Positions 32,523 to 40,943 are shown, numbered from the stretch's first letter. The stretch: 41,543 bases of DNA from Granulicella sp. S156 (GCF_009766105.1 NZ_LMUH01000026.1:560864-602406), one strand, 5' to 3'. A program made the numbers and translations. Notes: generated from the sequence alone by a model not told the origin.

Positions 32523-33023
32523 TTACTTCTCCATCACCGGCTCGTCATGCAGCTTCGCAAGCATACGCTCCAGAATGGGCCTCAACGCTAGTTGCAGCAG
32601 TGGAGCGGCGATCATTGCGAACCCCAGCCAGACGATAAGCGCATGCCACTCCCAGCGCCACAGGAGACGCGTCGTATCCCAGGGATGCCGTTTAATAGCT
32701 CGGAACAAAGCCTCGCGCTCAAGGGGAAGCCCGGGCGAATGAAACAACGCTATTCCCACCCGCAGAAATACCGGAAACAACAGCAGCTCCAGAGGATAGA
32801 CAAGATGGTTGCCGAGCTGCGACGCCACCAGGTTCAGCCGAAACGCTGACGCTATCGCCAACACGAGCACCGTAGTCGAGCCAAGCAGTGGGTTGATGCC
32901 GATGACGACGCCGATCGCAATCGACCATGCCAGCCGCCGCGGAGTCATCCCGATGCGCAACAGTTGCACCATGGGCTCGACCACACGCCGCCGGATAAAA
33001 CCCGGCTGCTCTACTTTTGCCAT
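32523..33023 (-). CDS. DUF2062 domain membrane protein
   Basis: 166 residues. The DUF2062 pattern is GMTPRRLAWSIAIGVVIGI followed by NPLLGSTTVLVLAIA, then FRLNLVASQLGNHLVYPLE, with a C-terminal membrane helix (ALIVWLGFAMIAAPLLQLAL). Three to four membrane segments place it in the inner membrane. The function of the domain is unknown; it occurs beside glycosyltransferases and lipid-modifying genes and sometimes as a fusion with them. It lies 53 nt in front of the lactonase-like gene (whose ATG is at 32470) and is probably the first gene of the DUF2062-lactonase-GH105 operon. Confidence 0.85.
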   Translation of the reverse strand: MAKVEQPGFIRRRVVEPMVQLLRIGMTPRRLAWSIAIGVVIGINPLLGSTTVLVLAIASAFRLNLVASQLGNHLVYPLELLLFPVFLRVGIALFHSPGLPLEREALFRAIKRHPWDTTRLLWRWEWHALIVWLGFAMIAAPLLQLALRPILERMLAKLHDEPVMEK

Positions 33024-33168
33024 TCTCGATCGACTCCGTCCCGCATACAGCGCACCTGTTCAGGAATACCACGCGCCTCCCCTGCTTCTGACTTGCTATC
33101 CTACTCATCCGCTTGACCATGGAAGGGGCAGTAGACGACCGCAGAAGAACTCGCGTAGGATTTCCGGC

Positions 33169-34053
33169 ATGAAGAACAGCCCTTCTCTTTCGAATCGCCG
33201 TACGTTTCTACGCTCTGGTGCTGCCATCGCCGCTGCCGGCTGTCTGCCAACAGGCGCAGCCTTTGCGCTTGCCGCTCCAACCGCAGCCCCCGACAAACCG
33301 TCACCCATCCGGCTCGGACTTACGAGCTACACCTTCCGCACATTGACTCGCGCGCAGCTGATCGCCGCCATGAAAACCCTGAAGCTGACGCTGCTGAACT
33401 GCAAGGACGCCAAAGACCATCTGCCGATGTCCTCTCTTGACGAGGAAAAGGCAGCGCTTGCCGACTATGCTGCTGCGGGCATTACGGTGACGGCCGTCGG
33501 CGCAGTCTACTTCAGAGAGGACACCGACGAGGCCTTCCGCAAGAACTTCGAATACGCGAAAGCAGCCGGTGTGAAGGTCATTGTGGCCGGCGACCCAGCC
33601 CCGACAGCTCTGCCCAGGCTCGAGAAATTCGTGAAAGAGTACGACATCCGGATTGCCATTCACAACCATGGCCCGGAAGACAAACTGTGGCCTTCGCCGC
33701 TGACCGTGCTGGACGCCGTGAAAAACCTGGACCCTCGCATCGGATGCTGCATCGATGTGGGACACACGATGCGAGCAGGAACAGATGTTGTCGCGGCTAT
33801 CCACAAGGTTGGGCCACGCCTGTTCGATGTGCACATGAAAGATCTGGCTCAAGCGGATGCAAAAGACAGCCAGGTCGCAGTAGGTGAAGGCATTATGCCG
33901 GTGCGCGGAATCTTCCAGGCGCTCATCGACATTAAATATCCCGGCAACGTCGATCTTGAGTACGAGATCTTTCCCGACAACCCCATACCCGGCGCCACCG
34001 AAAGCTTTGCGTATATGCGCGGTGTTCTGGCCGGGATGGGATATAAAGCCTAG
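33169..34053 (+). CDS. Tat-exported sugar phosphate isomerase/epimerase-like protein
   Basis: 294 residues from the ATG at 33169, with AGGA 8 nt upstream; the longer open frame upstream is not supported. The N-terminus carries a twin-arginine signal (NRRTFLRSGAAIAAAGC), so the folded protein should be exported. The body is a xylose-isomerase-like TIM barrel: IRLGLTSYTFRTL, TAVGAVYFRED, RIAIHNHGPEDKL, GCCIDVGHTMRAG, LFDVHMKDLAQAD, and VDLEYEIFPDNP. His, Asp and Glu at these strand ends probably bind a metal. Exported members of this family are common in Acidobacteria and Bacteroidetes and are thought to act on sugars or inositols. It is divergent from DUF2062 and ends at a strong terminator. 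Confidence 0.88.
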   Translation: MKNSPSLSNRRTFLRSGAAIAAAGCLPTGAAFALAAPTAAPDKPSPIRLGLTSYTFRTLTRAQLIAAMKTLKLTLLNCKDAKDHLPMSSLDEEKAALADYAAAGITVTAVGAVYFREDTDEAFRKNFEYAKAAGVKVIVAGDPAPTALPRLEKFVKEYDIRIAIHNHGPEDKLWPSPLTVLDAVKNLDPRIGCCIDVGHTMRAGTDVVAAIHKVGPRLFDVHMKDLAQADAKDSQVAVGEGIMPVRGIFQALIDIKYPGNVDLEYEIFPDNPIPGATESFAYMRGVLAGMGYKA

Positions 34054-34072
34054 AGTATTTCTGCTCCAGAAA

Positions 34073-34109
34073 AAACCGGCCTTCAGCGAATCTCGCTGAA
34101 GGCCGGTTT
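34073..34109. terminator. Bidirectional terminator
   Basis: A 17-bp perfect stem: AAACCGGCCTTCAGCGA, loop ATC, then its reverse complement (34093-34109). On the minus strand, where the phospholipase gene ends, the stem is followed by a run of six T; on the plus strand, only TTT. It should end both the sugar isomerase-like gene and the convergent phospholipase gene. Confidence 0.9.
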
Positions 34110-34134
34110 GCAGTTCGACAAATGCGTGCTTCGA

Positions 34135-36222
34135 CTAGCTCTTCGCAACCGCCGCAATTGCTGGATCGGTCACACTGTCCTTCCCGGTTTCGAGATGACC
34201 CGCGATGCGCTGCTCGAAGCTGGAGTCGGTATCGACCTGAATGACAAAGTCGTACCAGCCAAAGCTTTCGACCAGCAGCCAGGTTTTGGTCAGGCTCTGC
34301 CCGTGCTCAAAGCGTTGCGAATGGGTCTCCCCGGTATAGACGTTCTGAACGCTCAGCTTGCAGGCCTCTCCGTGGTTATGGAAAGACAGCGTGATTGCGT
34401 TGAAAGCCTTGTCAAAGCCGCTCCGGATATCGAAGTTCGCCTTGTCGCTACCGGAGACGCTGCCTTTGAAGCTGCGCTCAAAACCATTCGGGCCGTATAC
34501 CGAAAGATCGTAAGCACTCTGTCCGTTTGCCGTGATCGGCCAGGTATCGGAGACTTTGTTTTCTCCGCCCACTGTGTAGGTCCAGGGGCCGGTCTGGGTG
34601 TTCCCGGAGCGCACCTGAAAGACAACAGCGGACTGGCTCGCGCTTTCGAAGAAGAGCTCAACCGAACCGCTGGCAGAATCCACCACAGCGTGGCTATTCG
34701 CCTCGTACGGAACCGCGCGTGCCGGACGTGTCCCCGGCTCTTGCACCGGTAGAGCCTGCTCTGTGGGCGGAGTGGGCACGTAGTCCGGATGGCGTTGATC
34801 GTCTGGCGGAAGATACGCAACCGTGCTCGGCAACGGCACCGTGGCATCGTTCGGCGTCTTGAAGTTGAAGACTGAGGTAAGGTCGCCGGCAACCGCTCTC
34901 CTCCACGGCGTGATGTTCGACTCCTGCAGACCGGGATACTGTGCGCCGAAACGCTGCTCGATGAAGCGGATGATCGACGTGTGATCGAACAACTCCGAGT
35001 TGACCCAGCCGCCTTTGCTCCAGGGAGAGATAACTGTCATCGGAACGCGCATACCCATGCCATAGGGGCCAGCAGGATACTCGGAGTTGCCTTCAAAGAC
35101 CTCGTTGGCGATGCTGATCGTCGAGAGACCCTGCGTCTGCGTGGCCGGAACCGTCGGCGGCACAGCGTGATCGAAGAACCCGTCATTTTCGTCAAACGTC
35201 AGGAAGAAGGCCGTCTTGCTCCACACCTCTGGATTCGCCGTCAGGGCATCCAGGATCTGTGAGATGTACCACGCACCATAGTTCGCCGGCCAGTTCGGAT
35301 GCTCCGTGTAGGCTTCGGGGGCAACAATCCACGAGACCTGCGGCAGTTTCCCGCTGACAACATCGCTCTTGAACGTATCGAATAACGTGCCCGACACCGA
35401 GATATCTGTGCCCGTCTTCGCCCCGTTCGCCAGCGGGCTACCCGCCGCCGCATTCTGATACTGATGGAAGTAGAGCAGCGAGTTGTCGCCGTAGTTGCCA
35501 ATGTAAGCGTCATCGGTATAGCCCCAGGACTGAGCAGCCGTTAACCCCAGGCCTGCGTCCTGATAGATCTTCCAGGACACGCCAGCCTGTTGCAGGCGTT
35601 CCGGAAAGGTCGACCAGCCATACCCGGCCTCGGCATTATCAATGACCGGACCGCCGCCCGAGCCATCGTTGCCCACCCAGCCCGTCCACATGTAATAGCG
35701 GTTGGGATCGGTCGGCCCCAGCAGCGAGCAGTGATAGGCATCGCAGATCGTGAACGCATCGGCCAGGGCGTAGTGAAACGGAATATCGCTTCTATTCAGA
35801 TGCGCCATGGTGGTGGTGCCCTTCTGCGGCACCCACTGGTCGTTATTGCCGTCGTTCCAGGCTGCATGGGTCGTCGTCCAGTCATGCGCCAGATCCTGCA
35901 GGAACTGCAACCCAAGATTTGGGGCGCCGGGATGGAACGGCAACACATACCCCGTGTCATGCGGCTGATACCATACCTGTTTGCCGGAAGGGAGCCTGAC
36001 AGCTCGTGGATCGCCATATCCCCGCACGCCGCGCAGTGTGCCGAAGTAGTGATCGAAGGAACGGTTCTCCTGCATCAGGATCACGATGTGCTCTACATCA
36101 TTGATCGTGCCGGTACTGTGATTGGCTGGAATCTCCAGCGCTCGGGCAATGCTTGCCGGAAAAGCTGCGGAAAGAGCTCCTGTGCTCAGTAGCTGGAGGA
36201 AGGCGCGGCGGTCAAGAGACAT
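34135..36222 (-). CDS. Phosphocholine-specific phospholipase C (Tat-exported)
   Basis: 695 residues. The N-terminus has a twin-arginine signal (MSLDRRAFLQLLSTGALSA). The catalytic phosphoesterase domain follows: DVEHIVILMQENRSFDHYF (about 42-60; Glu52, Asn53, Asp57), LADAFTICDAYHCSLLGPTD, WIVAPEAYTEHPNW, and FLTFDENDGFFDHAVPP. This is the bacterial PlcN/PlcH and AcpA superfamily. After about residue 500 come two small beta-domains of the DUF756 type (SGSVELFFESASQSAVVF, WLLVESFGWYDFVIQ). The enzyme hydrolyses phosphatidylcholine or sphingomyelin to release phosphocholine, likely in the periplasm or outside the cell; the exact substrate is not proven. The ATG lies 273 nt from the next gene. 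It is convergent with the sugar isomerase-like gene. Confidence 0.93.
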   Translation of the reverse strand: MSLDRRAFLQLLSTGALSAAFPASIARALEIPANHSTGTINDVEHIVILMQENRSFDHYFGTLRGVRGYGDPRAVRLPSGKQVWYQPHDTGYVLPFHPGAPNLGLQFLQDLAHDWTTTHAAWNDGNNDQWVPQKGTTTMAHLNRSDIPFHYALADAFTICDAYHCSLLGPTDPNRYYMWTGWVGNDGSGGGPVIDNAEAGYGWSTFPERLQQAGVSWKIYQDAGLGLTAAQSWGYTDDAYIGNYGDNSLLYFHQYQNAAAGSPLANGAKTGTDISVSGTLFDTFKSDVVSGKLPQVSWIVAPEAYTEHPNWPANYGAWYISQILDALTANPEVWSKTAFFLTFDENDGFFDHAVPPTVPATQTQGLSTISIANEVFEGNSEYPAGPYGMGMRVPMTVISPWSKGGWVNSELFDHTSIIRFIEQRFGAQYPGLQESNITPWRRAVAGDLTSVFNFKTPNDATVPLPSTVAYLPPDDQRHPDYVPTPPTEQALPVQEPGTRPARAVPYEANSHAVVDSASGSVELFFESASQSAVVFQVRSGNTQTGPWTYTVGGENKVSDTWPITANGQSAYDLSVYGPNGFERSFKGSVSGSDKANFDIRSGFDKAFNAITLSFHNHGEACKLSVQNVYTGETHSQRFEHGQSLTKTWLLVESFGWYDFVIQVDTDSSFEQRIAGHLETGKDSVTDPAIAAVAKS

Positions 36223-36335
36223 GTCAATAAAACCCCATTAGGAAAGTCTGTGGCACATACGTTTCCAGACCATAAGCCCGGTTTATTGCGGAGGCGTGAC
36301 GATTGCGTTGCAATTCTGCAACCGAGAGGTCCGCG

Positions 36336-36399
36336 ATAGCCAATCGGAAAATCATCGCCAGCCACCCAGGAAATCCAATAGCCAATCAAGAAGTCATCG
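36336..36399. repeat. Short direct repeat pair in the gap
   Basis: ATAGCCAATCGGAAAATCATCG (split here as ATAGCCAATC plus a tail) at 36336-36357 recurs at 36378-36399 with four mismatches, 42 bp apart. It lies in the 273-nt gap between divergent phospholipase and radical SAM genes. It could be an operator pair or a small duplication. Confidence 0.35.
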
Positions 36400-36495
36400 A
36401 TTGCCCCTTTGGATCATACGTCGTTCGGTAGACCTCAATCTCTCTCTTGACGAGTTCGCTCCGGGAGCATAATCTCGTCCTCAAGAGGCGAATAA

Positions 36496-37608
36496 ATGGC
36501 GAAACTAAAGAACCAGAGCTCCGCCGAACTTTTTCCTATCCTGCCGCACGCTCCGGTGGGCATGGCCCGCTTGGCGGCCGAGGCCGAGCACGCCGACGAT
36601 GGCCACCTGATTGAATTCAAAGCCATGCACGCGCGATCGATCCTGAACCGATCCACCTCCAAGCGGCTGGACTGGATAAGTTACTCGATCAATCCGTACC
36701 GTGGCTGTGAATTCGGCTGCAAGTACTGCTATGCCCGCTACACCCATGAGTTTCTGCAGCCTTCGCCCGTAGCCCAGGTTGAGCCCGGAACCTATGACGT
36801 TCCGCAACAGCCCTGGGCATTGGCATTCGAGCGCGAGATTTATCTGAAGGAGAACGCCGCGTGGCTGCTCGAACAGGAGCTCCGCCACGTAGACCCCAAC
36901 GAAGCAATCGCCCTGGGAACAGCGACGGATCCCTATCAGCCGATCGAACGTCGCATGGGCATCACGCGGAGTCTGCTGGAGGTCTTTGCCAAACGTGAGG
37001 GCCATCATCTGAGCATCGTGACGAAGTCGACGCTGATCGAACGCGATGTCGATCTGCTCCATGAGATCGCGCAGCGCAACACGCTCACCGTTCACCTGAC
37101 CATTACAACCACCGACGCTGCGCTGGCGAGAATGCTGGAGCCGCGTGCGCCACGGCCCGATCTGCGCTTCGAAGCCGTCCGCAAACTGCGCGAGGCTGGT
37201 ATCAAGACAGGCGTGCTGTGCTCTCCCCTGCTGCCAGGAATCAACGACGGCGAACTCTCGGTAGATGCCGTGGCCAAACGCGCTGCTGAGGCCGGAGCGA
37301 GCTTCCTCGGAGCCGGTCCTCTATTTCTGAAAGCGTGTTCTCGGCCAACCTATCTGAACTTCGTTCGCGAACACTTCCCTCACCTGTCCGCCGACTACGA
37401 TCGCCGCTTTGCGACAGTGGACTTCGCCGCCGCACCCTATCGGCGTCAACTTGCGCAGATGGTGAAACGCGTCTGTGAGAGACATGGGCTAGGAAAACGC
37501 TCCATCGAAGAACTGCCGGAACAGGATGCAGAGGCGTCAGAAACTTCGTCCCGCAAAGCTCCTGAGGCTGTTCACGTTGTCGAGTTGCAACAACAGCTCT
37601 TTGCCTGA
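36496..37608 (+). CDS. SPL-family (PA0069-like) radical SAM protein
   Basis: 370 residues; AGAGG about 8 nt before the ATG. The cluster motif is CEFGCKYCYARYTHEF (Cys71, Cys75, Cys78), a CxxxCxxC that binds the 4Fe-4S cluster and S-adenosylmethionine. NPYRG before it and IALGTATDPYQPIERR, LSIVTKSTLIERDVDLL, and LTVHLTITTTDAALARMLEP after it are typical of the PA0069/spore-photoproduct-lyase-like subgroup, which in non-sporulating bacteria has no settled function. A DNA-repair role is assumed by kinship with SplB only. The C-terminal ~50 residues are Glu-rich. It is divergent from the phospholipase gene. Confidence 0.9.
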   Translation: MAKLKNQSSAELFPILPHAPVGMARLAAEAEHADDGHLIEFKAMHARSILNRSTSKRLDWISYSINPYRGCEFGCKYCYARYTHEFLQPSPVAQVEPGTYDVPQQPWALAFEREIYLKENAAWLLEQELRHVDPNEAIALGTATDPYQPIERRMGITRSLLEVFAKREGHHLSIVTKSTLIERDVDLLHEIAQRNTLTVHLTITTTDAALARMLEPRAPRPDLRFEAVRKLREAGIKTGVLCSPLLPGINDGELSVDAVAKRAAEAGASFLGAGPLFLKACSRPTYLNFVREHFPHLSADYDRRFATVDFAAAPYRRQLAQMVKRVCERHGLGKRSIEELPEQDAEASETSSRKAPEAVHVVELQQQLFA

Positions 37609-37637
37609 GAACCTGCACAAAAGCATTTTTGCTTTTC

Positions 37638-37782
37638 CGTCGTCATCCTGAGCCGTAGGCGAAGGCCCCCCGCATCAGTGCTGCCACAAATGCAAAGCAG
37701 GACAGAACCGCGTTTGTGGCGCGCTTTGCGTCTGTGCGGCCCCCAATGCGGGGGCCTTCAGCTTCGCTTCAGGATGACGGCG
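37638..37782. repeat. Long nested palindromic element
   Basis: The left side (CGTCATCCTGAGCCGTAGGC, GAAGGCCCCCCGCAT) and the right side (ATGCGGGGGCCTTC, AGCTTCGCTTCAGGATGACGG) form an imperfect inverted repeat of about 36 bp per arm. Inside, GCCACAAA (37683-37690) pairs with TTTGTGGC (37713-37720). The GTCATCCTGAG / GAAGGCCCCCGCAT type is a known look of acidobacterial intergenic repeats, from memory. It fills the 214-nt gap between the convergent radical SAM and ribokinase genes. Confidence 0.65.
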
Positions 37783-37822
37783 AAAAAACAAACAACGACA
37801 ACAAGACCTCAAGAGAGATCGA

Positions 37823-38770
37823 TCAAACGATGCGAGTGAGCAACTTGTCGATCTCATGCCTGTGCGGCATCGAAGGCGCCGTGCCTGCTCGCGTCACCGA
37901 GATCCCCGCAGTCGCGCAGCCAAAACGTACGGCATCGAGCAGAGGCTGGCCTTCGGCGAGCGCTGTAGCAAAGCCTCCACAGAAGGCATCCCCTGCGCCC
38001 GTCGTTTCGAGCACAGGACCTGCGTCGAATGCGGGAACAACCGTCATCCTGCCATCGCTTGTAGCCACCAACGCTCCTCGTGCGCCGAGCGTGAGAATCA
38101 CGTTACGCGCTCCGCTCGCTAGCAGCGCCGCAGCCGCCAGCTTAGCCTGCTCGACGGTCTCTACAGGCATCCCCGTGAGCAACGCAGCCTCGGTTTCGTT
38201 GGGAGTGAGATAGTCGGCCAGCGCAATCAGAGATGCTGGCAGCGGAGTCGCAGGTGCAGGCGCTGGATTCAGAATGGTGGGCACCCCGGCGTTGCGAGCG
38301 ATCTGCAATCCGCGCTCGACTGTATCGAGCGGAAGCTCGAGCTGTGTGAGGAAGACGCTGGCCGCACCGATCTCCGCGGCGGCGGCATCGACCTCGGCAG
38401 GCGTAAGCGTAAAGCAGGCCCCCGGTACAACGATAATGGCGTTCTCGCCCTTCGCGGCGTCGATGAGAATAGCCGCGGCTCCAGTCGCCGCTGTACACGT
38501 GGTGACGAGTGAGGCATCGATGCCGGCAGCCTTCCAGGTATCCCGCGCCAACGTGCCGAACGCATCGTCGCCGACTCGCGACATGAACTGCACCTTCACG
38601 TTCGAACCCGCAAGAGCGCGTGCAGCAGCAACGGCCTGGTTCGAGCCCTTGCCACCGGGCCCCAGTGCGAAGGTCTCTCCCATAAGCGTCTCGCCCCACG
38701 CGGGAAGGCGGGTCATGCGAAACGCAACATCCGCGACGAAGCTGCCAAGTACAAGAACGTTATTGCTCAT
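37823..38770 (-). CDS. rbsK: Ribokinase (PfkB family)
   Basis: 315 residues. The first PfkB signature is GPGGKGSNQAVAAARA (37-52), and the second is ETTGAGDAFCGGFATALA (255-272) with catalytic base Asp261. The opening MSNNVLVLGSFVADVAFRM and the sequence LTPNETEAALLTG match ribokinases more than fructokinases. It phosphorylates D-ribose to ribose 5-phosphate in the cytosol. No rbs transport or regulator genes are adjacent, so the substrate could be another pentose or nucleoside. The ribosome-binding site is weak. It lies behind the rplK terminator and is the last gene of the inserted interval. Confidence 0.88.
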   Translation of the reverse strand: MSNNVLVLGSFVADVAFRMTRLPAWGETLMGETFALGPGGKGSNQAVAAARALAGSNVKVQFMSRVGDDAFGTLARDTWKAAGIDASLVTTCTAATGAAAILIDAAKGENAIIVVPGACFTLTPAEVDAAAAEIGAASVFLTQLELPLDTVERGLQIARNAGVPTILNPAPAPATPLPASLIALADYLTPNETEAALLTGMPVETVEQAKLAAAALLASGARNVILTLGARGALVATSDGRMTVVPAFDAGPVLETTGAGDAFCGGFATALAEGQPLLDAVRFGCATAGISVTRAGTAPSMPHRHEIDKLLTRIV

Positions 38771-38898
38771 TCGTCAATCGACTTTCTTTGGAATTTATCT
38801 CGAGCATCGGTTCATACAAGCGATTGCTCAATATACAGAAAGCCTGCAAGCCCTGGCAGCAGGTACAGATACTCGAATACTGTTCGAATGCAGCAAAA

Positions 38899-38934
38899 GC
38901 AAGAGGCCACGGGATTCATCCCGTGGCCTCTTGC
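38899..38934 (-). terminator. Terminator of the tuf-side operon, after rplK
   Basis: A perfect 16-bp stem GCAAGAGGCCACGGGA, loop, TCCCGTGGCCTCTTGC, followed on the minus strand by TTTT within CTTTTGC. It is 19 nt after the rplK stop. Transcription from secE-nusG-rplK therefore ends here and does not run on to rplA. Confidence 0.92.
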
Positions 38935-38952
38935 GGAGTGATCGGTGAAATC

Positions 38953-39390
38953 TTACGCGACGACGTCGATGCCCATCGAACGCGCGGTGCCGCGGATAGT
39001 CTTGGCAGCTGCCTCAACCGTATTCGCGTTCATGTCCGGCATCTTAGCCTTGGCAATCTCGAGAATCTGCTTCTCGGTGACTTTGCCCTTCTTTTCCTTG
39101 TTGGGCGTGCCCGAACCCTTATCGATGCCCGCAGCCTTGAGCAGCAACACCGGCGCCGGAGGCGTCTTGGTGATGAAGCTGAACGTACGGTCGGCATACA
39201 CGGTGATGACGACGGGAACGGTCATACCGGTAACGTTGGGGTCCTTGCTGGTGCGCTCGTTGAACTGCTTGCAGAACTCCATGATGTTGACCTGCGCCTG
39301 ACCAAGCGCGGGGCCGACTGGGGGAGCCGGAGTTGCTTTGCCGGCAGTGATCTGGAGCTTGACGTAGCCTGTAATTTTCTTCGGTGCCAT
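38953..39390 (-). CDS. rplK: 50S ribosomal protein L11
   Basis: 145 residues, full length. It starts [20 protein letters not shown] and has [19 protein letters not shown], the N-terminal region that interacts with translation factors, and [14 protein letters not shown] residues ([17 protein letters not shown]) at the end, which bind 23S rRNA of the GTPase-associated centre. It is the last gene of the secE-nusG-rplK group, 119 nt behind nusG. Normally rplA follows directly; here a strong terminator and 12.6 kb intervene. Confidence 0.99.
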   Translation of the reverse strand: MAPKKITGYVKLQITAGKATPAPPVGPALGQAQVNIMEFCKQFNERTSKDPNVTGMTVPVVITVYADRTFSFITKTPPAPVLLLKAAGIDKGSGTPNKEKKGKVTEKQILEIAKAKMPDMNANTVEAAAKTIRGTARSMGIDVVA

Positions 39391-39509
39391 GTTCGTAATC
39401 CTTCTAAATGTTGCGTGTAACCACGCATGATTTTGTGCTGCGGGGAGTTAGAAGGTCCGGTGAAGCGGCCGGGCTGCGACTCCCAAAACTCTACTGCAAA
39501 ACTTGTGAA

Positions 39510-40175
39510 CTACTCTTCCGACTTCTCAACGTTCGAGAAGGAAACCTCGGTCGGCGTCGGGCGTCCGAAGATGCTGACCATGACCTTGAGCGTCTGCTTG
39601 TCTTCGTTGACGTCGTCGACTGCGCCGTTGAAGTTCGCGAACGGGCCTTCGGTGATGCGTACCTGCTCGCCCTTGGCAAACTTGAGCTTGAGCTTGGGCT
39701 TCTCCTTGGTCACGTCGGAGCGATTCAGCATCGCGTTGACTTCGGCCTCAGAGAGCGCATTGGGCTGGTCGCCCGTCTGCAAAAATCCAGTGACGCGCGG
39801 CGTGTTCTTCACCACATGCCAGAGATCGTTGTCGAGAGCCATCTCGACGAAGACATAGCCGGGAAGGAAGACACGGTCGATGGTGTACTTCTTGCCGTTG
39901 CGCAGCTCGGTCGTCGGCTCGGTCGGAATCTCGATGCGGCCGACGCGGTCTTCGAGGTGGTAGGCGGCGACGCGGCTCTGCAGCGACTCCTTCACCTTGC
40001 GCTCAAAGCCAGAGTAGGCGTGGATGATGTACCACTTGAAGTTCTCGTTCACCGCAGGCGCAGCAGCTTCCGTCTCGGCCGCAGGTGCAGCTGCTTCGAG
40101 GTTCTGCTCGACGTTCTGTTCGTCCGGGTTGACTTGCTCGGCGGTTTGCTCGCCAGTGCTCAACTCTTCTGCCAT
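39510..40175 (-). CDS. nusG: Transcription termination/antitermination factor NusG with an acidic N-terminal extension
   Basis: I prefer the ATG at 40175 (MAEELSTGEQ), with GAAGAAGG 7 nt upstream; an ATG seven codons earlier is possible. The 221-residue product opens with ~43 acidic, Ala-rich residues that regular NusG lacks. The NGN domain then starts at FKWYIIHAYSGFERKVKESL and includes FLPGYVFVEMALDNDLWHVV. The C-terminal KOW domain (GEQVRITEGPFANFNGAVDD) contacts Rho or ribosomal protein S10. NusG travels with RNA polymerase and couples transcription with translation. It is preceded by secE (94 nt) and followed by rplK. Confidence 0.98.
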   Translation of the reverse strand: MAEELSTGEQTAEQVNPDEQNVEQNLEAAAPAAETEAAAPAVNENFKWYIIHAYSGFERKVKESLQSRVAAYHLEDRVGRIEIPTEPTTELRNGKKYTIDRVFLPGYVFVEMALDNDLWHVVKNTPRVTGFLQTGDQPNALSEAEVNAMLNRSDVTKEKPKLKLKFAKGEQVRITEGPFANFNGAVDDVNEDKQTLKVMVSIFGRPTPTEVSFSNVEKSEE

Positions 40176-40269
40176 TGCTGTGCCTTCTTCGCGCATCTAT
40201 AAATTGCCTGGTATTCCCTGGTGTTGCGACCCGCAGACCTCCGCGGGCGAAATGTCTTGACCGTACCGC

Positions 40270-40533
40270 TTAGTGCTTGGTGAGGTGAAGGAAGAGCTGA
40301 TCGATACCCTTGCCGAAGATCACGTCTACGAACTCAAAGTACGCGGCAAAGATAAAGACCGTGGCGATCACGACGATCGTGGTCGTCTGAACCTCGGAAC
40401 GCGTGGGAGTGACAACCTTGTGCATCTCCTGGCGAACATCCTTGAGAAAGGCGATGAGGCGCTCGGGACCGGAAGCTATCCGCTGAATACCGGGGTTCGT
40501 TTCGTTCGTTTCAACTACCGCTGCTTTTGACAT
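40270..40533 (-). CDS. secE: Preprotein translocase subunit SecE
   Basis: 87 residues from the ATG at 40533 (MSKAAVVETNETNPG); the frame is open upstream, but GGGCGAG before this ATG and family length favour it. The cytosolic amphipathic segment LIAFLKDVRQEMHKVVTPTR and the single membrane helix TTIVVIATVFIFAAYFEFV are typical of short SecE. It clamps SecY in the SecYEG channel. It is the usual neighbour of nusG, with tRNA-Trp just upstream. Confidence 0.97.
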   Translation of the reverse strand: MSKAAVVETNETNPGIQRIASGPERLIAFLKDVRQEMHKVVTPTRSEVQTTTIVVIATVFIFAAYFEFVDVIFGKGIDQLFLHLTKH

Positions 40534-40615
40534 TGGTGCTCGCCCTGAACCTTGGTGCATCGCGTTGCGGTGCAAAGTTTGATACTGCTCCGGCTTCAAA
40601 TTGCCGGGATGATGA

Positions 40616-40691
40616 TGGCAGGGGCGCTCGGATTCGAACCGAGAAGTTCGGTTTTGGAGACCGACAGTTTAACCGTTGAGCTTACGCCCCT
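40616..40691 (-). tRNA. trnW: tRNA-Trp (anticodon CCA)
   Basis: On the minus strand a full cloverleaf folds: acceptor AGGGGCG / CGCCCCT, anticodon stem TCGGT / ACCGA around loop CTCCAAA (anticodon CCA), T-stem CTCGG / CCGAG with TTCGAAT. The 3' GCCA end is encoded (40616-40619). The total is 76 nt. The place between rpmG/tuf and secE is common for trnW. Confidence 0.97.
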
Positions 40692-40773
40692 GTATTGCGG
40701 CAATCGCTTGTGGCGAGCACCGCGACTGTTCCGTCCAAACATTGCGCAAAGCGCTCCGCCTGGACGGCCAGTC

Positions 40774-40923
40774 CTACTTCGTTTCCTTATGATCCGTGTG
40801 CTTGCGGCACGTATTGCAAAACTTGGAGAACTCAAGGCGACCGGTCGTCGTCTTCTTGTTCTTGGTCGTGGAGTAGTTCCGGTTCTTGCAGACCGGGCAT
40901 TGAAGGGTGATAATTTCGCGCAT
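40774..40923 (-). CDS. rpmG: 50S ribosomal protein L33 (zinc-binding type)
   Basis: 49 residues: [18 protein letters not shown], then [18 protein letters not shown] and [13 protein letters not shown]. The two CxxC pairs (Cys9, Cys12 and Cys36, Cys39) make it the zinc-containing, C+ form. AGGAGAA lies 8 nt before the ATG. The gene lies between tuf and trnW, as in many bacteria. A stable hairpin precedes the ribosome-binding site. Confidence 0.97.
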   Translation of the reverse strand: MREIITLQCPVCKNRNYSTTKNKKTTTGRLEFSKFCNTCRKHTDHKETK

Positions 40924-40943
40924 TTTCGAGTTCTCCTAGTTTG

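Noticed and set aside
26366..38952. Possibility that the interval between rplK and rplA is a prophage or integrative element
   Set aside because: No integrase, transposase, phage gene, tRNA-flanked attachment repeat or sharp change in composition was seen; the genes look like ordinary metabolic and envelope genes.
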